Positions 1 to 8,056 of a stretch of DNA of 64,000 nt are shown here, piece after piece. Source of the stretch: Picosynechococcus sp. PCC 7002 (lineage in GTDB: Bacteria > Cyanobacteriota > Cyanobacteriia > Cyanobacteriales > MRBY01); NCBI RefSeq assembly GCF_963860125.1, contig NZ_CAWLFA010000001.1, positions 1,240,001 to 1,304,000 on the forward strand. Reading direction: 5' to 3'. How positions within the stretch are numbered: position 1 is the stretch's first letter; each line of letters begins with the position of its first letter. The position numbers and the translations under genes are program-made. The notes beneath the pieces are model-generated. The model was not told the DNA's origin. It ran no database searches and worked only from the letters and a program-made list of their open reading frames with translations.

Positions 1-423
1 CTGCCGGAGCAGTTGGTAGCTATAGGCTTGGCCCAGGTCGGTGAATTGTTGGCGCAGATCCGGTTGAGGCGCAACCCGGGGAATTTTTAAACCTTTGGTA
101 ATCGCTTTAATGTAAAGGCCAGTGCCGCCGACGAGTAAAACGGGTTTCTGTTCGGCGTGAAATTGCGCGATTAGTGCTTGGGCCTGGGCTTGATATTCCG
201 CCAAGGTGAGCGTTTCTGTCGGTTCGCAGATATCGATCAGGTAATGGGGAATGCTTTGCTGCTCTGCAGGGGTTGGTTTCGCTGTACCGATGTCGAATTC
301 TTTGTAAATTTGACGCGAATCGGCGCTAAGAATTACCGCGTCCAGTTTTTCGGCAAGTTTGAGGGCCAAACCGGATTTACCCGTCGCGGTGGCACCACAG
401 ATGACGATGAGGGGGGCAGTCAT
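1..423 (-). CDS. miaA: tRNA dimethylallyltransferase MiaA, 3' part missing (runs off left edge)
   Basis: This enzyme transfers a dimethylallyl group to N6 of A37 in tRNAs that read UNN codons. The first 141 codons are present and the rest lies beyond position 1. Residues 10-17 form the P-loop GATATGKS, followed by the family motif DSRQIYKEFDIGTAKP and the later VGGTGLY motif, so the identification is secure. The ATG at 423 lies 7 bases after the stop codon of the thioredoxin gene on the same strand, so the two are probably co-transcribed with thioredoxin first. Confidence 0.95.
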   Translation of the reverse strand, partial: MTAPLIVICGATATGKSGLALKLAEKLDAVILSADSRQIYKEFDIGTAKPTPAEQQSIPHYLIDICEPTETLTLAEYQAQAQALIAQFHAEQKPVLLVGGTGLYIKAITKGLKIPRVAPQPDLRQQFTDLGQAYSYQLLRQ

Positions 424-430
424 AAAAAAT

Positions 431-766
431 TTAGGGGATCACCACGCCCTGGAGGAGTTGTTCGAGCTGGGCATTAAGGCGATCGCGGTTTTGGAACTTA
501 TCGATGCGCTCGACGATCGTGCCATCGTTGAACAAAATTAAAGTCGGGAGGGTTTTGAGGCGATAGGTATTGGCGAGCTTTAGGTTATCGTCGGCATTAA
601 CATCGACCAAAAGAAATTGTCCTTCCCATTCCTTTTGCAACTTCACCAAAAAGGGATGGAGCAAATGACACAAACCACACCAGGGTGCCCAAAAGTTCAC
701 CAAAACAGGTTGATTGGCTTCTAAAACAGTCTGGGTAAAATCCGCTTCGGTGATTGATAGAACCAT
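431..766 (-). CDS. Thioredoxin-family protein with WCGLC active site
   Basis: A 111-residue single-domain thioredoxin, the normal length for a free thioredoxin, with no signal peptide, so it should act in the cytoplasm as a disulfide reductant. The fold markers are present: VNFWAPWC near residues 23-30, DVNAD in the middle and the cis-proline loop (TLPTL). The redox pair is C30 and C33, but the usual proline between them is leucine (WCGLC instead of WCGPC). In known thioredoxins this residue tunes redox potential, so the change may shift reactivity. It lies just upstream of miaA in the same direction. The subtype (m, x or y) cannot be fixed from sequence reading alone. Confidence 0.9.
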   Translation of the reverse strand: MVLSITEADFTQTVLEANQPVLVNFWAPWCGLCHLLHPFLVKLQKEWEGQFLLVDVNADDNLKLANTYRLKTLPTLILFNDGTIVERIDKFQNRDRLNAQLEQLLQGVVIP

Positions 767-855
767 AATTGCCTGTTCTTTTCGCTCACATACTCAATAT
801 TATCTGTGGTCTCTTATCTTACCTGTATCGGTCCTGGGGATCATCTTTTTTTCCG

Positions 856-1572
856 TTACCAGGGCACTTTAGCCGTCATCACCATCAACCAGGGGTGTCC
901 CCACCAGAGCAGGGCAATAAAGGCTGTAACACCGACATAGGCAGGCTTGAGGAATTCTTCTAGTTTAAGCTGTTGACGTCCCTGGAGAATCGCCAGAAAG
1001 GGAATGATCGAGGTGCGTTCTTTCACCGCCAGAAACGTCTGTCCATAACGGGATCTCAGACGGCGATCGCCATGCCAAACCGCGAAAATATGGTGAGCCA
1101 TCAAGCCAATGGAAGTAAGCAACGTAAAAGAGCTTCCAATCCAGAGGGTATGGGCCACGCACCAAATCAGCTGACCGACCATCTGGGGGTGACGGGTAAT
1201 GCGAATGATCCCCTTTTCGTAGAGATGCACCTGGGGTTGCTTGACCGCCGCAATTTCGAGCAAGTTAAAGGTTGAGGGATACAAAAAGAAAAAAGAAATC
1301 GCCGACAGCCACCACACCGTCGGTTTCACCCAAGCGTCCCCCTGGACTTGCCACAACACCAGACCATCATAGCGGTGGTTAAAAAAGTAGATAATCAAAC
1401 AAGTCGCGAAGGGAATACTGACTAAAGCAAACAGTACCCGGTACAGGCGAGAACCAATTTTTTGTTCGCCCCAGGGACGCAACGCCGCCAAACCACTATG
1501 GGCGATCGCAAAACCAAGCAAAAGACCTGCCATAATCCAGTGACTTGTCGAAAACCAGCTCAAATCCGTCAT
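856..1572 (-). CDS. NnrU family integral membrane protein, likely 15-cis-zeta-carotene isomerase (Z-ISO type)
   Basis: A polytopic membrane protein of about 238 residues. The open frame extends 18 codons further upstream to 1626, but the hydrophobic start MTDLSWFSTSHWIMAG at 1572 looks more natural. Conserved NnrU features include the motif RITRHPQMVGQLIW in the middle and a second histidine pair in the loop LMAHHIFAVWHGDRR. Plant Z-ISO and its Synechocystis homologue (slr1599) belong to this family and isomerise the 15-cis bond of zeta-carotene using heme; histidines ligate the heme. The role in carotenoid synthesis is inferred from the family. It is transcribed divergently from the LysR gene rbcR. 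Confidence 0.75.
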   Translation of the reverse strand: MTDLSWFSTSHWIMAGLLLGFAIAHSGLAALRPWGEQKIGSRLYRVLFALVSIPFATCLIIYFFNHRYDGLVLWQVQGDAWVKPTVWWLSAISFFFLYPSTFNLLEIAAVKQPQVHLYEKGIIRITRHPQMVGQLIWCVAHTLWIGSSFTLLTSIGLMAHHIFAVWHGDRRLRSRYGQTFLAVKERTSIIPFLAILQGRQQLKLEEFLKPAYVGVTAFIALLWWGHPWLMVMTAKVPW

Positions 1573-1714
1573 AATTCCGTCGATCGAAGTATTTTGCTTA
1601 AAATTAGTACAGGCTATATTATCCATGAAAAGAGATACGATCCCCTTATTATGGTACTGTCAATCATAAAACCAGCCGTGATCCCTCTTTGTCGTCCCTT
1701 TTTGCCGAGGCTAT
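1573..1714. promoter_or_regulatory. Divergent promoter region between NnrU/Z-ISO gene and rbcR, with a LysR-like dyad
   Basis: This 142-base spacer must hold the promoters of both flanking genes. At 1603-1619 there is a partial dyad, ATTAG, six bases, CTATAT, close to the ATTA-type half sites known for RbcR/CbbR proteins but with a six-base rather than five-base gap. LysR-type proteins commonly bind between themselves and a divergent target. The assignment as an RbcR site is a weak inference. Confidence 0.3.
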
Positions 1715-2695
1715 ATGTCTGACATTCCATTTACCCTGGATCAACTCCGTATCCTCAAAGCCATCTCCACCGAAGGAAGCTTTAAACGGGCAGCAGATAG
1801 TCTCTACGTCTCCCAACCTGCCGTCAGCCTCCAGGTACAAAACCTCGAAAAACAGCTCAATGTCCCCCTCTTCGACCGGGGTGGACGGCGCGCCCAACTC
1901 ACCGAAGCCGGCTATCTTCTCCTCGATTACGGCGAAAAAATTATTACCCTCTGCCAAGAAACCTGTCGGGCCATCGAAGATTTACAAAATCTCCAGGGGG
2001 GCACCCTGATTGTCGGCGCCTCCCAAACCACGGGTACCTACCTCATTCCCCGGATGATTGGTTGCTTCCGGCAGAAATACCCCGATGTGGCAGTCCAGTT
2101 ACAAGTACATTCGACGCGACGCACCTCCTGGGGAGTGGCTAACGGTCAAGTGGATCTCGCAATCATTGGCGGCGAAGTTCCTTCGGAGTTGCAAGATACG
2201 TTGAAAATCGTGCCCTATGCCGAGGATGAACTGTCCCTGATTTTGCCCGTGAGTCATCCCCTCGCCAAGGCAGAAACCATTTATCGAGATGATTTGTACA
2301 AACTGAAATTCATTGCCCTCGATTCTCAATCGACGATCCGCAAGGTCATTGATCAGGTCTTAACCCGCTGCGATATCGATACCAAACGGCTCAAGATTGA
2401 AATGGAACTTAATTCCATCGAGGCAATTAAAAATGCTGTGCAGTCGGGTCTAGGGGCTTCCTTTGTCTCAGTGACGGCCATTGAGAAAGAACTACGGATG
2501 GGGGTGCTGCACCGGGCGCGCATTGAAGATGTGGAAGTGCGGCGTATTTTAAGCGTGATCGTCAATCCAAACCGTTATCGCTCCAAGGCAGCGGAAGCCT
2601 TTTGTCTCGAAATTTTGCCCCAATTTGCCAATCAGTTGAAAAAGTTTGATTTGAGTGAGCTGATGCCCCAGGGTCTAGAATCCGGTCAAAAATAA
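1715..2695 (+). CDS. rbcR: LysR-type transcriptional regulator RbcR
   Basis: A 326-residue LysR regulator. Residues of about 8-66 hold the winged helix-turn-helix (TLDQLRILKAI, then AADSLYVSQPAVS), followed by the effector-binding domain starting near residue 95 (GTLIVGASQTTGTYLIP). Overall it matches the cyanobacterial and plastid RbcR/Ycf30 group, which controls RuBisCO and carbon-concentrating genes in response to carbon status. Length is normal. It reads away from the NnrU/Z-ISO gene. Confidence 0.88.
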   Translation: MSDIPFTLDQLRILKAISTEGSFKRAADSLYVSQPAVSLQVQNLEKQLNVPLFDRGGRRAQLTEAGYLLLDYGEKIITLCQETCRAIEDLQNLQGGTLIVGASQTTGTYLIPRMIGCFRQKYPDVAVQLQVHSTRRTSWGVANGQVDLAIIGGEVPSELQDTLKIVPYAEDELSLILPVSHPLAKAETIYRDDLYKLKFIALDSQSTIRKVIDQVLTRCDIDTKRLKIEMELNSIEAIKNAVQSGLGASFVSVTAIEKELRMGVLHRARIEDVEVRRILSVIVNPNRYRSKAAEAFCLEILPQFANQLKKFDLSELMPQGLESGQK

Positions 2696-2709
2696 GGGTT
2701 TGATGGGGA

Positions 2710-3246
2710 TTATTCTCGGCTCAGGTAATGGTAGGGATAACGCCGGGGGGAGCCGGGTTCGGTTTCAAGCTCGAAGTTGACAATCTGCCAGCGGTCTTGG
2801 CGATCGCCAGCATCATGAAAAAACACAGGCAGACCGTATAGGTGGGGCACTGAAGGGGTGACCGCATAGTCCGTTGAGGTTATGTCTCCCCGTCCAGGGG
2901 CCGATTTAAAATCGAGGGTGCGCCGCATTAAAGTTTGGTAGCGTTGGGCGATGGTAATTTTGGTAGCCCGTAACCCCTGGGTGTAAAGGCGATCGAGGGC
3001 TTCATGGATCTCAAAGCGAATGCCATCGGGATGGGTATGTTGGCGGTACCATTTTTCCTCCCAGCGCTTCCATTGGCGACTGGATTGAAGGTGTACCAAG
3101 ATTTCTGTTTCTGGATCTGCTTCAAAAGCACCATGGCGATCGCAGAGATAACTATCCGTCAAAGTTAACGCTGGAATCATTTGACGACAATGGGGACAGG
3201 GAATTTCAGCACCAAAAATAGGGTAATGTAAGCTAGATTCAACCAT
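2710..3246 (-). CDS. Conserved cyanobacterial protein (TIGR02652 type) with N-terminal zinc-ribbon-like cysteines
   Basis: A 178-residue soluble protein. Cysteines 17 and 20 (CPHC) and C35/H38 (CDRH) look like a small zinc knuckle at the N-terminus. A helical middle part follows (EALDRLYTQGLRATKITIAQRYQTLMRR). It resembles the cyanobacterium-restricted family TIGR02652, whose function is unknown. It lies convergent to rbcR and divergent from queA. No catalytic motif is visible. Confidence 0.75.
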   Translation of the reverse strand: MVESSLHYPIFGAEIPCPHCRQMIPALTLTDSYLCDRHGAFEADPETEILVHLQSSRQWKRWEEKWYRQHTHPDGIRFEIHEALDRLYTQGLRATKITIAQRYQTLMRRTLDFKSAPGRGDITSTDYAVTPSVPHLYGLPVFFHDAGDRQDRWQIVNFELETEPGSPRRYPYHYLSRE

Positions 3247-3344
3247 TGCACTTGTGTCGGTATAGTTGGAATAAAAAAATTTTGCTGTGCCGTCCTCAAA
3301 GTTGTGTTCATTATATCGGAGATTTTTATTCGCTTCAGTGAGCT

Positions 3345-4421
3345 ATGAACCCAGACCAAAGCCTCTCAAGTTATGACTACGACCTGCCGCCGGAACGCAT
3401 CGCCCAAACCCCTGTCACTCCCCGTGATCGTTCCCGTCTGTTAGTGCTTGATTCTGTCGATAGCATCCAGCATCAGCATTTTTACCACCTGGTTGATTGG
3501 CTACAGCCCAATGACTTGTTGGTGATGAACAATACGAAAGTGATCCCGGCACGGCTCCATGGCCGTAAGACAACGGGCGCTCCGGTAGAAGTCCTCCTCT
3601 TGGAAGAACGTTCAGCAGATACTTGGCTGGCTTTAGTGAAACCGGGGAAACGTTTTACCCTAGGGTCAGAAATTTTATTCACCGCGCCCCATGATTTGAG
3701 CCAAACCCTGAAAGCAACGGTGGTTGATCGAGACCCAGAGACAGGGGGGCGCTTACTTGAATTTCAGTTGCGGCCAAACCAAACCCTTTGGTCTGTGTTA
3801 GACGATTTTGGGGAGATCCCTTTCCCTCCCTATGTGACGGACTCTGAGGCGAAACCCGACCAGTATCAAACGATCTATGCAGAGACTCCTGGGGCTGTGG
3901 CGGCACCGACGGCGGGGCTACATTTTACGCCAGAAGTGTTTGAGGCGTTAGAACAAAAGGGTGTAGAAAAAACTTTTGTGACCCTCCATGTGGGGGTTGG
4001 CACATTCCGCCCGGTGGAAGTAGAAGATATCACCGCCCATGATATGCACTATGAGTGGATTGACGTGCCGGAGGAAACAGTGAAAAAAATCCGGGAAACG
4101 AAAGCAAAGGGCGGTCGGGTCATTGCGGTCGGGACAACGGTTGTGCGATCGCTAGAGGGAATGGCCGCCGCTTCTCCTGGGGAATTACAGTCTTTCCAGG
4201 GACAAACCAATTTATTTATCTATCCGGGTTACGAATGGCAGGTGGTGGATGGGCTGATCACGAATTTCCATTTACCAAAATCGAGCTTGCTGATGCTAGT
4301 TAGTGCGTTGATCGGGCGCGAAAGATTGCTCGACGTTTACCAGGCGGCGATCGCCCAGGAATATCGTTTCTATTCCTTTGGGGATGCGATGCTCATTTTG
4401 CCTGAGGCGAAAGTCTTTTAG
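3345..4421 (+). CDS. queA: S-adenosylmethionine:tRNA ribosyltransferase-isomerase QueA
   Basis: QueA converts preQ1 at the wobble position of GUN tRNAs into epoxyqueuosine, using the ribosyl group of S-adenosylmethionine. The 358-residue protein has normal length and the family signatures YDYDLPPERIAQ at the N-terminus, NNTKVIPARLHG near residue 60, PGAVAAPTAGLHFT near 190 and TNFHLPKSSLLMLVSA near 305. It starts at the ATG at 3345, 98 bases from the divergent zinc-ribbon gene. Confidence 0.97.
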   Translation: MNPDQSLSSYDYDLPPERIAQTPVTPRDRSRLLVLDSVDSIQHQHFYHLVDWLQPNDLLVMNNTKVIPARLHGRKTTGAPVEVLLLEERSADTWLALVKPGKRFTLGSEILFTAPHDLSQTLKATVVDRDPETGGRLLEFQLRPNQTLWSVLDDFGEIPFPPYVTDSEAKPDQYQTIYAETPGAVAAPTAGLHFTPEVFEALEQKGVEKTFVTLHVGVGTFRPVEVEDITAHDMHYEWIDVPEETVKKIRETKAKGGRVIAVGTTVVRSLEGMAAASPGELQSFQGQTNLFIYPGYEWQVVDGLITNFHLPKSSLLMLVSALIGRERLLDVYQAAIAQEYRFYSFGDAMLILPEAKVF

Positions 4422-4497
4422 GGACATTAGGATTGAATCGAAAGTTTCCGCTAAGTGGCGTTATTTACAGTTTGTAGGGTATCGGTAGGAAAATTTT

Positions 4498-5781
4498 ATG
4501 AGCGATTTTGCCCAGCAGCTCCTGGATTTGGCACATCAGGGGGGAGCCGAGTTTGCGGAAGTTTACCAGGGAAGTTCCGTTTCCCACCCCGTCACCTTTG
4601 AGGCGAATCGTCTCAAACAATTAGAAACGGCTGAATCCATCGGTACGGCACTGCGGCTTTGGTACCAAGGGCGGCCTGGGCTCGCGGTGGCCTATGGCCA
4701 TGTCGCACCACAACTATTAGTAGAAAAGGCGATCGCCTTGAGCCAACTCCAGGAACCGACGCCCCTAGAAGTCTGTGAGCCGCGCCGTGATATCAATCCT
4801 CCCATTGGCACTGCCATGGCCGTGGAAACTCTAGTCGAGAAAGGTAAAGTGGCGATCGCTCAACTGCGCGATCACTATCCCGATATTCTCTGTAGCGGTG
4901 TATTCGACTGCGAATCGAGCCATACGCTCCTGGTCAATTCCGAAGGTCTCTATTGCACTGCCGCCGATATTTCCCTCAGCTATGGCCTAGAGGTGGAGTG
5001 GGTGCGGGGGGATGACTTTTTGGGCATTTATGATGGGGATATTACCCAGGATTCCCTCGATCCAGAGGCAACGGTACACAGGATTCTGGAGCGTCTCCAC
5101 TGGGCGAAGCAAAATAGTCCGGCCACCACAGGCAAAATACCAGTAATTTTCACCAGTAATGCTGCGCCCCTGCTGTGGTCAACGGTTGCCGCCGCCCTCA
5201 ATGGGAAAAATATCCTCGAAAAGTCTTCTCCTTGGAGCCAAGCCCTCGGCCAACGGGTCGCCTCATCCCAGATCAGCCTCTACCAAGACCCCACCGCCAA
5301 ACCTTACATTTGCCACTTTGATGACGAAGGTACCCTGACTCGCTCTTTGTCCCTGGTGCGGGAAGGTTCTGCCCAAGACATCTACGGCGATCGCCAAACA
5401 AGTCGAAGCCTTGGGATGCGACCGACGGGCAACGGATTTCGGGCCAGTCTCGGGCGCTATCCAACCCCAGAGCTCGTTAATTTGATTGTTGCCCCTGGCG
5501 CAGGCAATCTTAACACAATTATTTCGCAATTAGATACGGCAATTGTCGTCGATCAAATCCTGGGAGGAGACGCAGACCTTTCGGGAGATTTTTCCGTCAA
5601 TATTGACCTGGGCTACCAGGTACGACAAGGGCAAATCACCGGACGGATTAAGGATACGATGGTCACTGGCAACGTTTATGAAGCCCTCAAACAAGTTATT
5701 CAAGTGGGAGGTGATCGCCGCTGGCAGGGTTCTTGTTATACCCCCTGCATTGCCCTCGAATCTTTGTCTATTGTTGCCTAG
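4498..5781 (+). CDS. TldE/PmbA-family metalloprotease component
   Basis: A 427-residue protein of the TldD/PmbA family. In enterobacteria TldD and TldE form a heterodimeric protease that cleaves unfolded or microcin-type peptides; the TldE/PmbA subunit lacks the HExxxH zinc motif, and none is visible here, so this is the non-catalytic or PmbA-like partner. Typical features include the N-terminal GAEFAEVYQGSS and the C-terminal GNLNTIISQLDTAIVVDQ with a DFSVNIDLGYQV stretch. The TldD partner is not in this window. It is 76 bases downstream of queA. Confidence 0.87.
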   Translation: MSDFAQQLLDLAHQGGAEFAEVYQGSSVSHPVTFEANRLKQLETAESIGTALRLWYQGRPGLAVAYGHVAPQLLVEKAIALSQLQEPTPLEVCEPRRDINPPIGTAMAVETLVEKGKVAIAQLRDHYPDILCSGVFDCESSHTLLVNSEGLYCTAADISLSYGLEVEWVRGDDFLGIYDGDITQDSLDPEATVHRILERLHWAKQNSPATTGKIPVIFTSNAAPLLWSTVAAALNGKNILEKSSPWSQALGQRVASSQISLYQDPTAKPYICHFDDEGTLTRSLSLVREGSAQDIYGDRQTSRSLGMRPTGNGFRASLGRYPTPELVNLIVAPGAGNLNTIISQLDTAIVVDQILGGDADLSGDFSVNIDLGYQVRQGQITGRIKDTMVTGNVYEALKQVIQVGGDRRWQGSCYTPCIALESLSIVA

Positions 5782-5843
5782 AAAATCATCTATTGCCTTT
5801 GCAAGCGTACCTGTCAGTGCTGTGTGCTGGCATTTTTGGCAAT

Positions 5844-5865
5844 AAAAAAGGTGGGACCACCCACC
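5844..5865 (-). terminator. Second minus-strand terminator downstream of the sigma gene
   Basis: Read on the minus strand, a 6-bp stem GGTGGG/CCCACC (5850-5865) with a four-base loop is followed by six T residues (A run at 5844-5849 on the plus strand). It lies about 100 bases beyond the first sigma terminator. On the plus strand no T run follows, so it is unlikely to serve the tldE-like gene. Confidence 0.6.
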
Positions 5866-5966
5866 CTGTACATCCTTGAGAGAAAAACACCATCTTTAGA
5901 ATACTCTTAGTTGATAAATTAAGTCAACAATATTAAAAATCTTTTTTATTAGCCGTCCAGATGGAC

Positions 5967-5995
5967 AAAAAAAAGATGGGGAGAATGCCCCATCT
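5967..5995 (-). terminator. Rho-independent terminator of the sigma factor gene
   Basis: On the minus strand an 8-bp stem AGATGGGG/CCCCATCT (5974-5981 with 5988-5995, loop of six) is followed directly by a run of eight T residues (A run at 5967-5974 on the plus strand). It lies 35 bases beyond the stop codon of the sigma gene. Confidence 0.85.
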
Positions 5996-6030
5996 CAGAA
6001 TGCCTAAGTCATGGTGAAAAGTTGAAAAAT

Positions 6031-7017
6031 TTAGCTGGCAACCAGATATTCACGAATTTGCGATCGCCGGCGCCGCAGATGATTCAAAGCCTGGCGTTCT
6101 AGCTGGCGTACCCGTTCCCGACTGAGGTTCATGCGTTTGCCAATTTTTGCCAGGGATAGTTCTTTGCCATCGTTCAGGCCAAAGCGCAGAATAATCACTT
6201 CCTGTTGCTGGGGGGTCAAATCCGCGATCAGGTCGCGCAAATCCTGTTTGAGCAACTCATAGGTGACGTTGTTGTCGGGGGATTCGCCGCTGTCTTCGAG
6301 TAAGTCCATTAACTCGGTATCTTGATTATCGCCAACCCGGACATCGAGGGAGATTGGGTGCCGGGAAACACGGAAATATTCACGGATTTGGGCCGGCTCT
6401 AATTCGAGGGCTTCGGCGATTTCAGCGATGGTGGCCGCCCGGCCTAGGTCTTGGGCCAGTTGCCGCTGGGTTTTCTTAATTTTGTTGAGCTTTTCGGTAA
6501 TGTGGATCGGGAGTCGAATCGTGCGACCCTGTTGGGCGATCGCCCGGGTGATCGCCTGGCGAATCCACCAGTAGGCATAGGTGGAGAACTTATACCCTTT
6601 TGTGGGGTCAAACTTCTCGACACCCCGTTCTAAACCAAGGCTGCCTTCTTGGATCAAATCTAAGAATTCTAGGTTGCGCTTTTGATATTTCTTGGCGATC
6701 GCCACCACAAGCCGGAGATTTGCTTCAATCATCTTGCGCTTTGCCCGTTCCCCGATTTGGAGATCCCGTTGGAGTTGCTTCGGTGTCAGTTGAGCGGCCT
6801 CGGCCCATTCTTCACGGGTTGCTTCGCGATCAAGGGATTCTTCTAGGGTTTGGCGTTTTTCCTGGAGGGCCATCAGGCGCTGAACCTGTTTCCCATAGAC
6901 AATTTCTTCTTCGTGGGTTAACAAGGGCACCCGACCGATTTCCCGGAGATAGGTACGCACCATATCCGCAGAACTTTTGCCGTTATTGGGGGCTTGTTGA
7001 AGATTTACTTTAGGCAT
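6031..7017 (-). CDS. Group 2 sigma-70 factor, SigD-like
   Basis: A 328-residue sigma-70 factor without the long region 1.1 of the primary SigA. Region 1.2 is seen as SADMVRTYLREIGRVPLLT, region 2 contains KYQKRNLEFLDLIQEG and GYKFSTYAYWWIRQAITRAI, and region 4.2 is LSRERVRQLERQALNHLRRR. Short length and close similarity to SigA make it a group 2 factor, used in stress or light responses; the N-terminus and region 3 resemble SigD/RpoD3, but SigB cannot be excluded by reading. It is monocistronic, preceded by a spacer of about 1 kb that probably holds long regulatory DNA or RNA. Confidence 0.9.
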   Translation of the reverse strand: MPKVNLQQAPNNGKSSADMVRTYLREIGRVPLLTHEEEIVYGKQVQRLMALQEKRQTLEESLDREATREEWAEAAQLTPKQLQRDLQIGERAKRKMIEANLRLVVAIAKKYQKRNLEFLDLIQEGSLGLERGVEKFDPTKGYKFSTYAYWWIRQAITRAIAQQGRTIRLPIHITEKLNKIKKTQRQLAQDLGRAATIAEIAEALELEPAQIREYFRVSRHPISLDVRVGDNQDTELMDLLEDSGESPDNNVTYELLKQDLRDLIADLTPQQQEVIILRFGLNDGKELSLAKIGKRMNLSRERVRQLERQALNHLRRRRSQIREYLVAS

Positions 7018-8056
7018 TTACGCTTTAACTCCTTAAATCTAAAGAACGAAGAACTATATGGTGCGGCCCAGGGGGGCAGATACTTTACAAAACAATCATC
7101 ATGTAGGTCACAATCTAGAACACAAAGAATTTTTCTAAAAAATAAACGACATACCCTTTAACTTTCTTACGCTTTATAACTTTTAATTGAGCGCTCACTA
7201 CTTTAGACGGGCAACAATCGAAAAAGGTTCAACGATTCATTAAAATCTCAGGGATGGGGAATTCATCGGCGTTCTATACTTAATTCTCCTTGATTGACCA
7301 AGAGCTTGAAAAGGGGAAAAGATGCGGGATTACCGAACTTGGAATATCGACAGACTCAATTAGAAATATAGTGTCGTTGCAATATGTTATTCAATGCGAT
7401 AAGGGTGGCCCTTGCGGGGAAGACATCTCTCAAAAATGAGACCTCTATTGCAGTAGAGGTACAGGGAGATGCCCATAAATTAAGACTTTTCACTTCTTAT
7501 AGTGTATCTTCTCGCGCGAATAAGATCAAGTTCGGTGGGGTTAACTCCACCTAGGGATAGACTTTTTTGCCCATGGTGGCAGTATCCCTTGTGATGATCA
7601 CTACCGTTTAAAAGATTGAAAAAGAATATTTTTTTGACCAATAAGTCCAGTTTATTCAAAAAAAGGCGCTTTGTATACCTTTAGGAAAAAGATAATCTCA
7701 GCAAAAATAAGGGCATTTAGGCCAGAAATGAAGAACGTAGAAGTATTTTGGCAAGCCAGGGATTTCACCTAAAAATTAACGGTTGATAATCCTTCTCAAA
7801 AATAAAAGAATGTCCTTGTTAGTCCAGGAAACCGAGGTGGCGATCGCCTTTGGATCAAGATCTATTCCCAGAGTTGCAGAATTTGTGCCGTGATGGGATG
7901 GCGTTTCGATTTTTGTAACCCGGTGCGATGGATTGGTCAGGTGAGTAGCGATGGATAATTTTTCCGGCCTCTTCACCCCAAAAAGATCTAGCGGCTTCCC
8001 TGGGGCATGGGATGATAGGTTAAGCTGTCTTACGGTCTTTTGCCCCTGATTTTTCT
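7018..8056. other. 1.04-kb AT-rich spacer between sigma gene and dapL; no convincing CDS
   Basis: Both flanking genes read away from this spacer, so it holds their promoters. The longest frame in it (7776-7976, minus) shows no domain or composition typical of the local genes and is judged spurious. The middle part, 7400-7600, is rich in complementary stems (listed separately). The remainder is AT-rich and shows nothing else that can be named. Confidence 0.6.
7424..7589 (+). ncRNA. Candidate structured RNA in the sigma-dapL spacer
   Basis: Three stems follow each other. An 8-bp outer stem pairs 7424-7431 with 7464-7471 and encloses a 7-bp hairpin (7441-7447 with 7454-7460, loop TTGCAG). A second hairpin pairs 7534-7540 with 7545-7551 around the tetraloop TTAA. 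A third stem pairs AGGGATA at 7553-7559 with TATCCCT at 7583-7589. In two stems the only non-Watson-Crick pair is G-T on the plus strand, which would be an A-C mismatch on the minus strand, so a plus-strand RNA is favoured. Boundaries, promoter and terminator are not clear. It does not match any RNA family I recognise. Confidence 0.35.

Noticed and set aside
7776..7976. 66-codon minus-strand frame in the sigma-dapL spacer
   Set aside because: No ribosome site, odd composition with many His/Thr, no family-like pattern; the spacer is AT-rich and the frame is probably chance.
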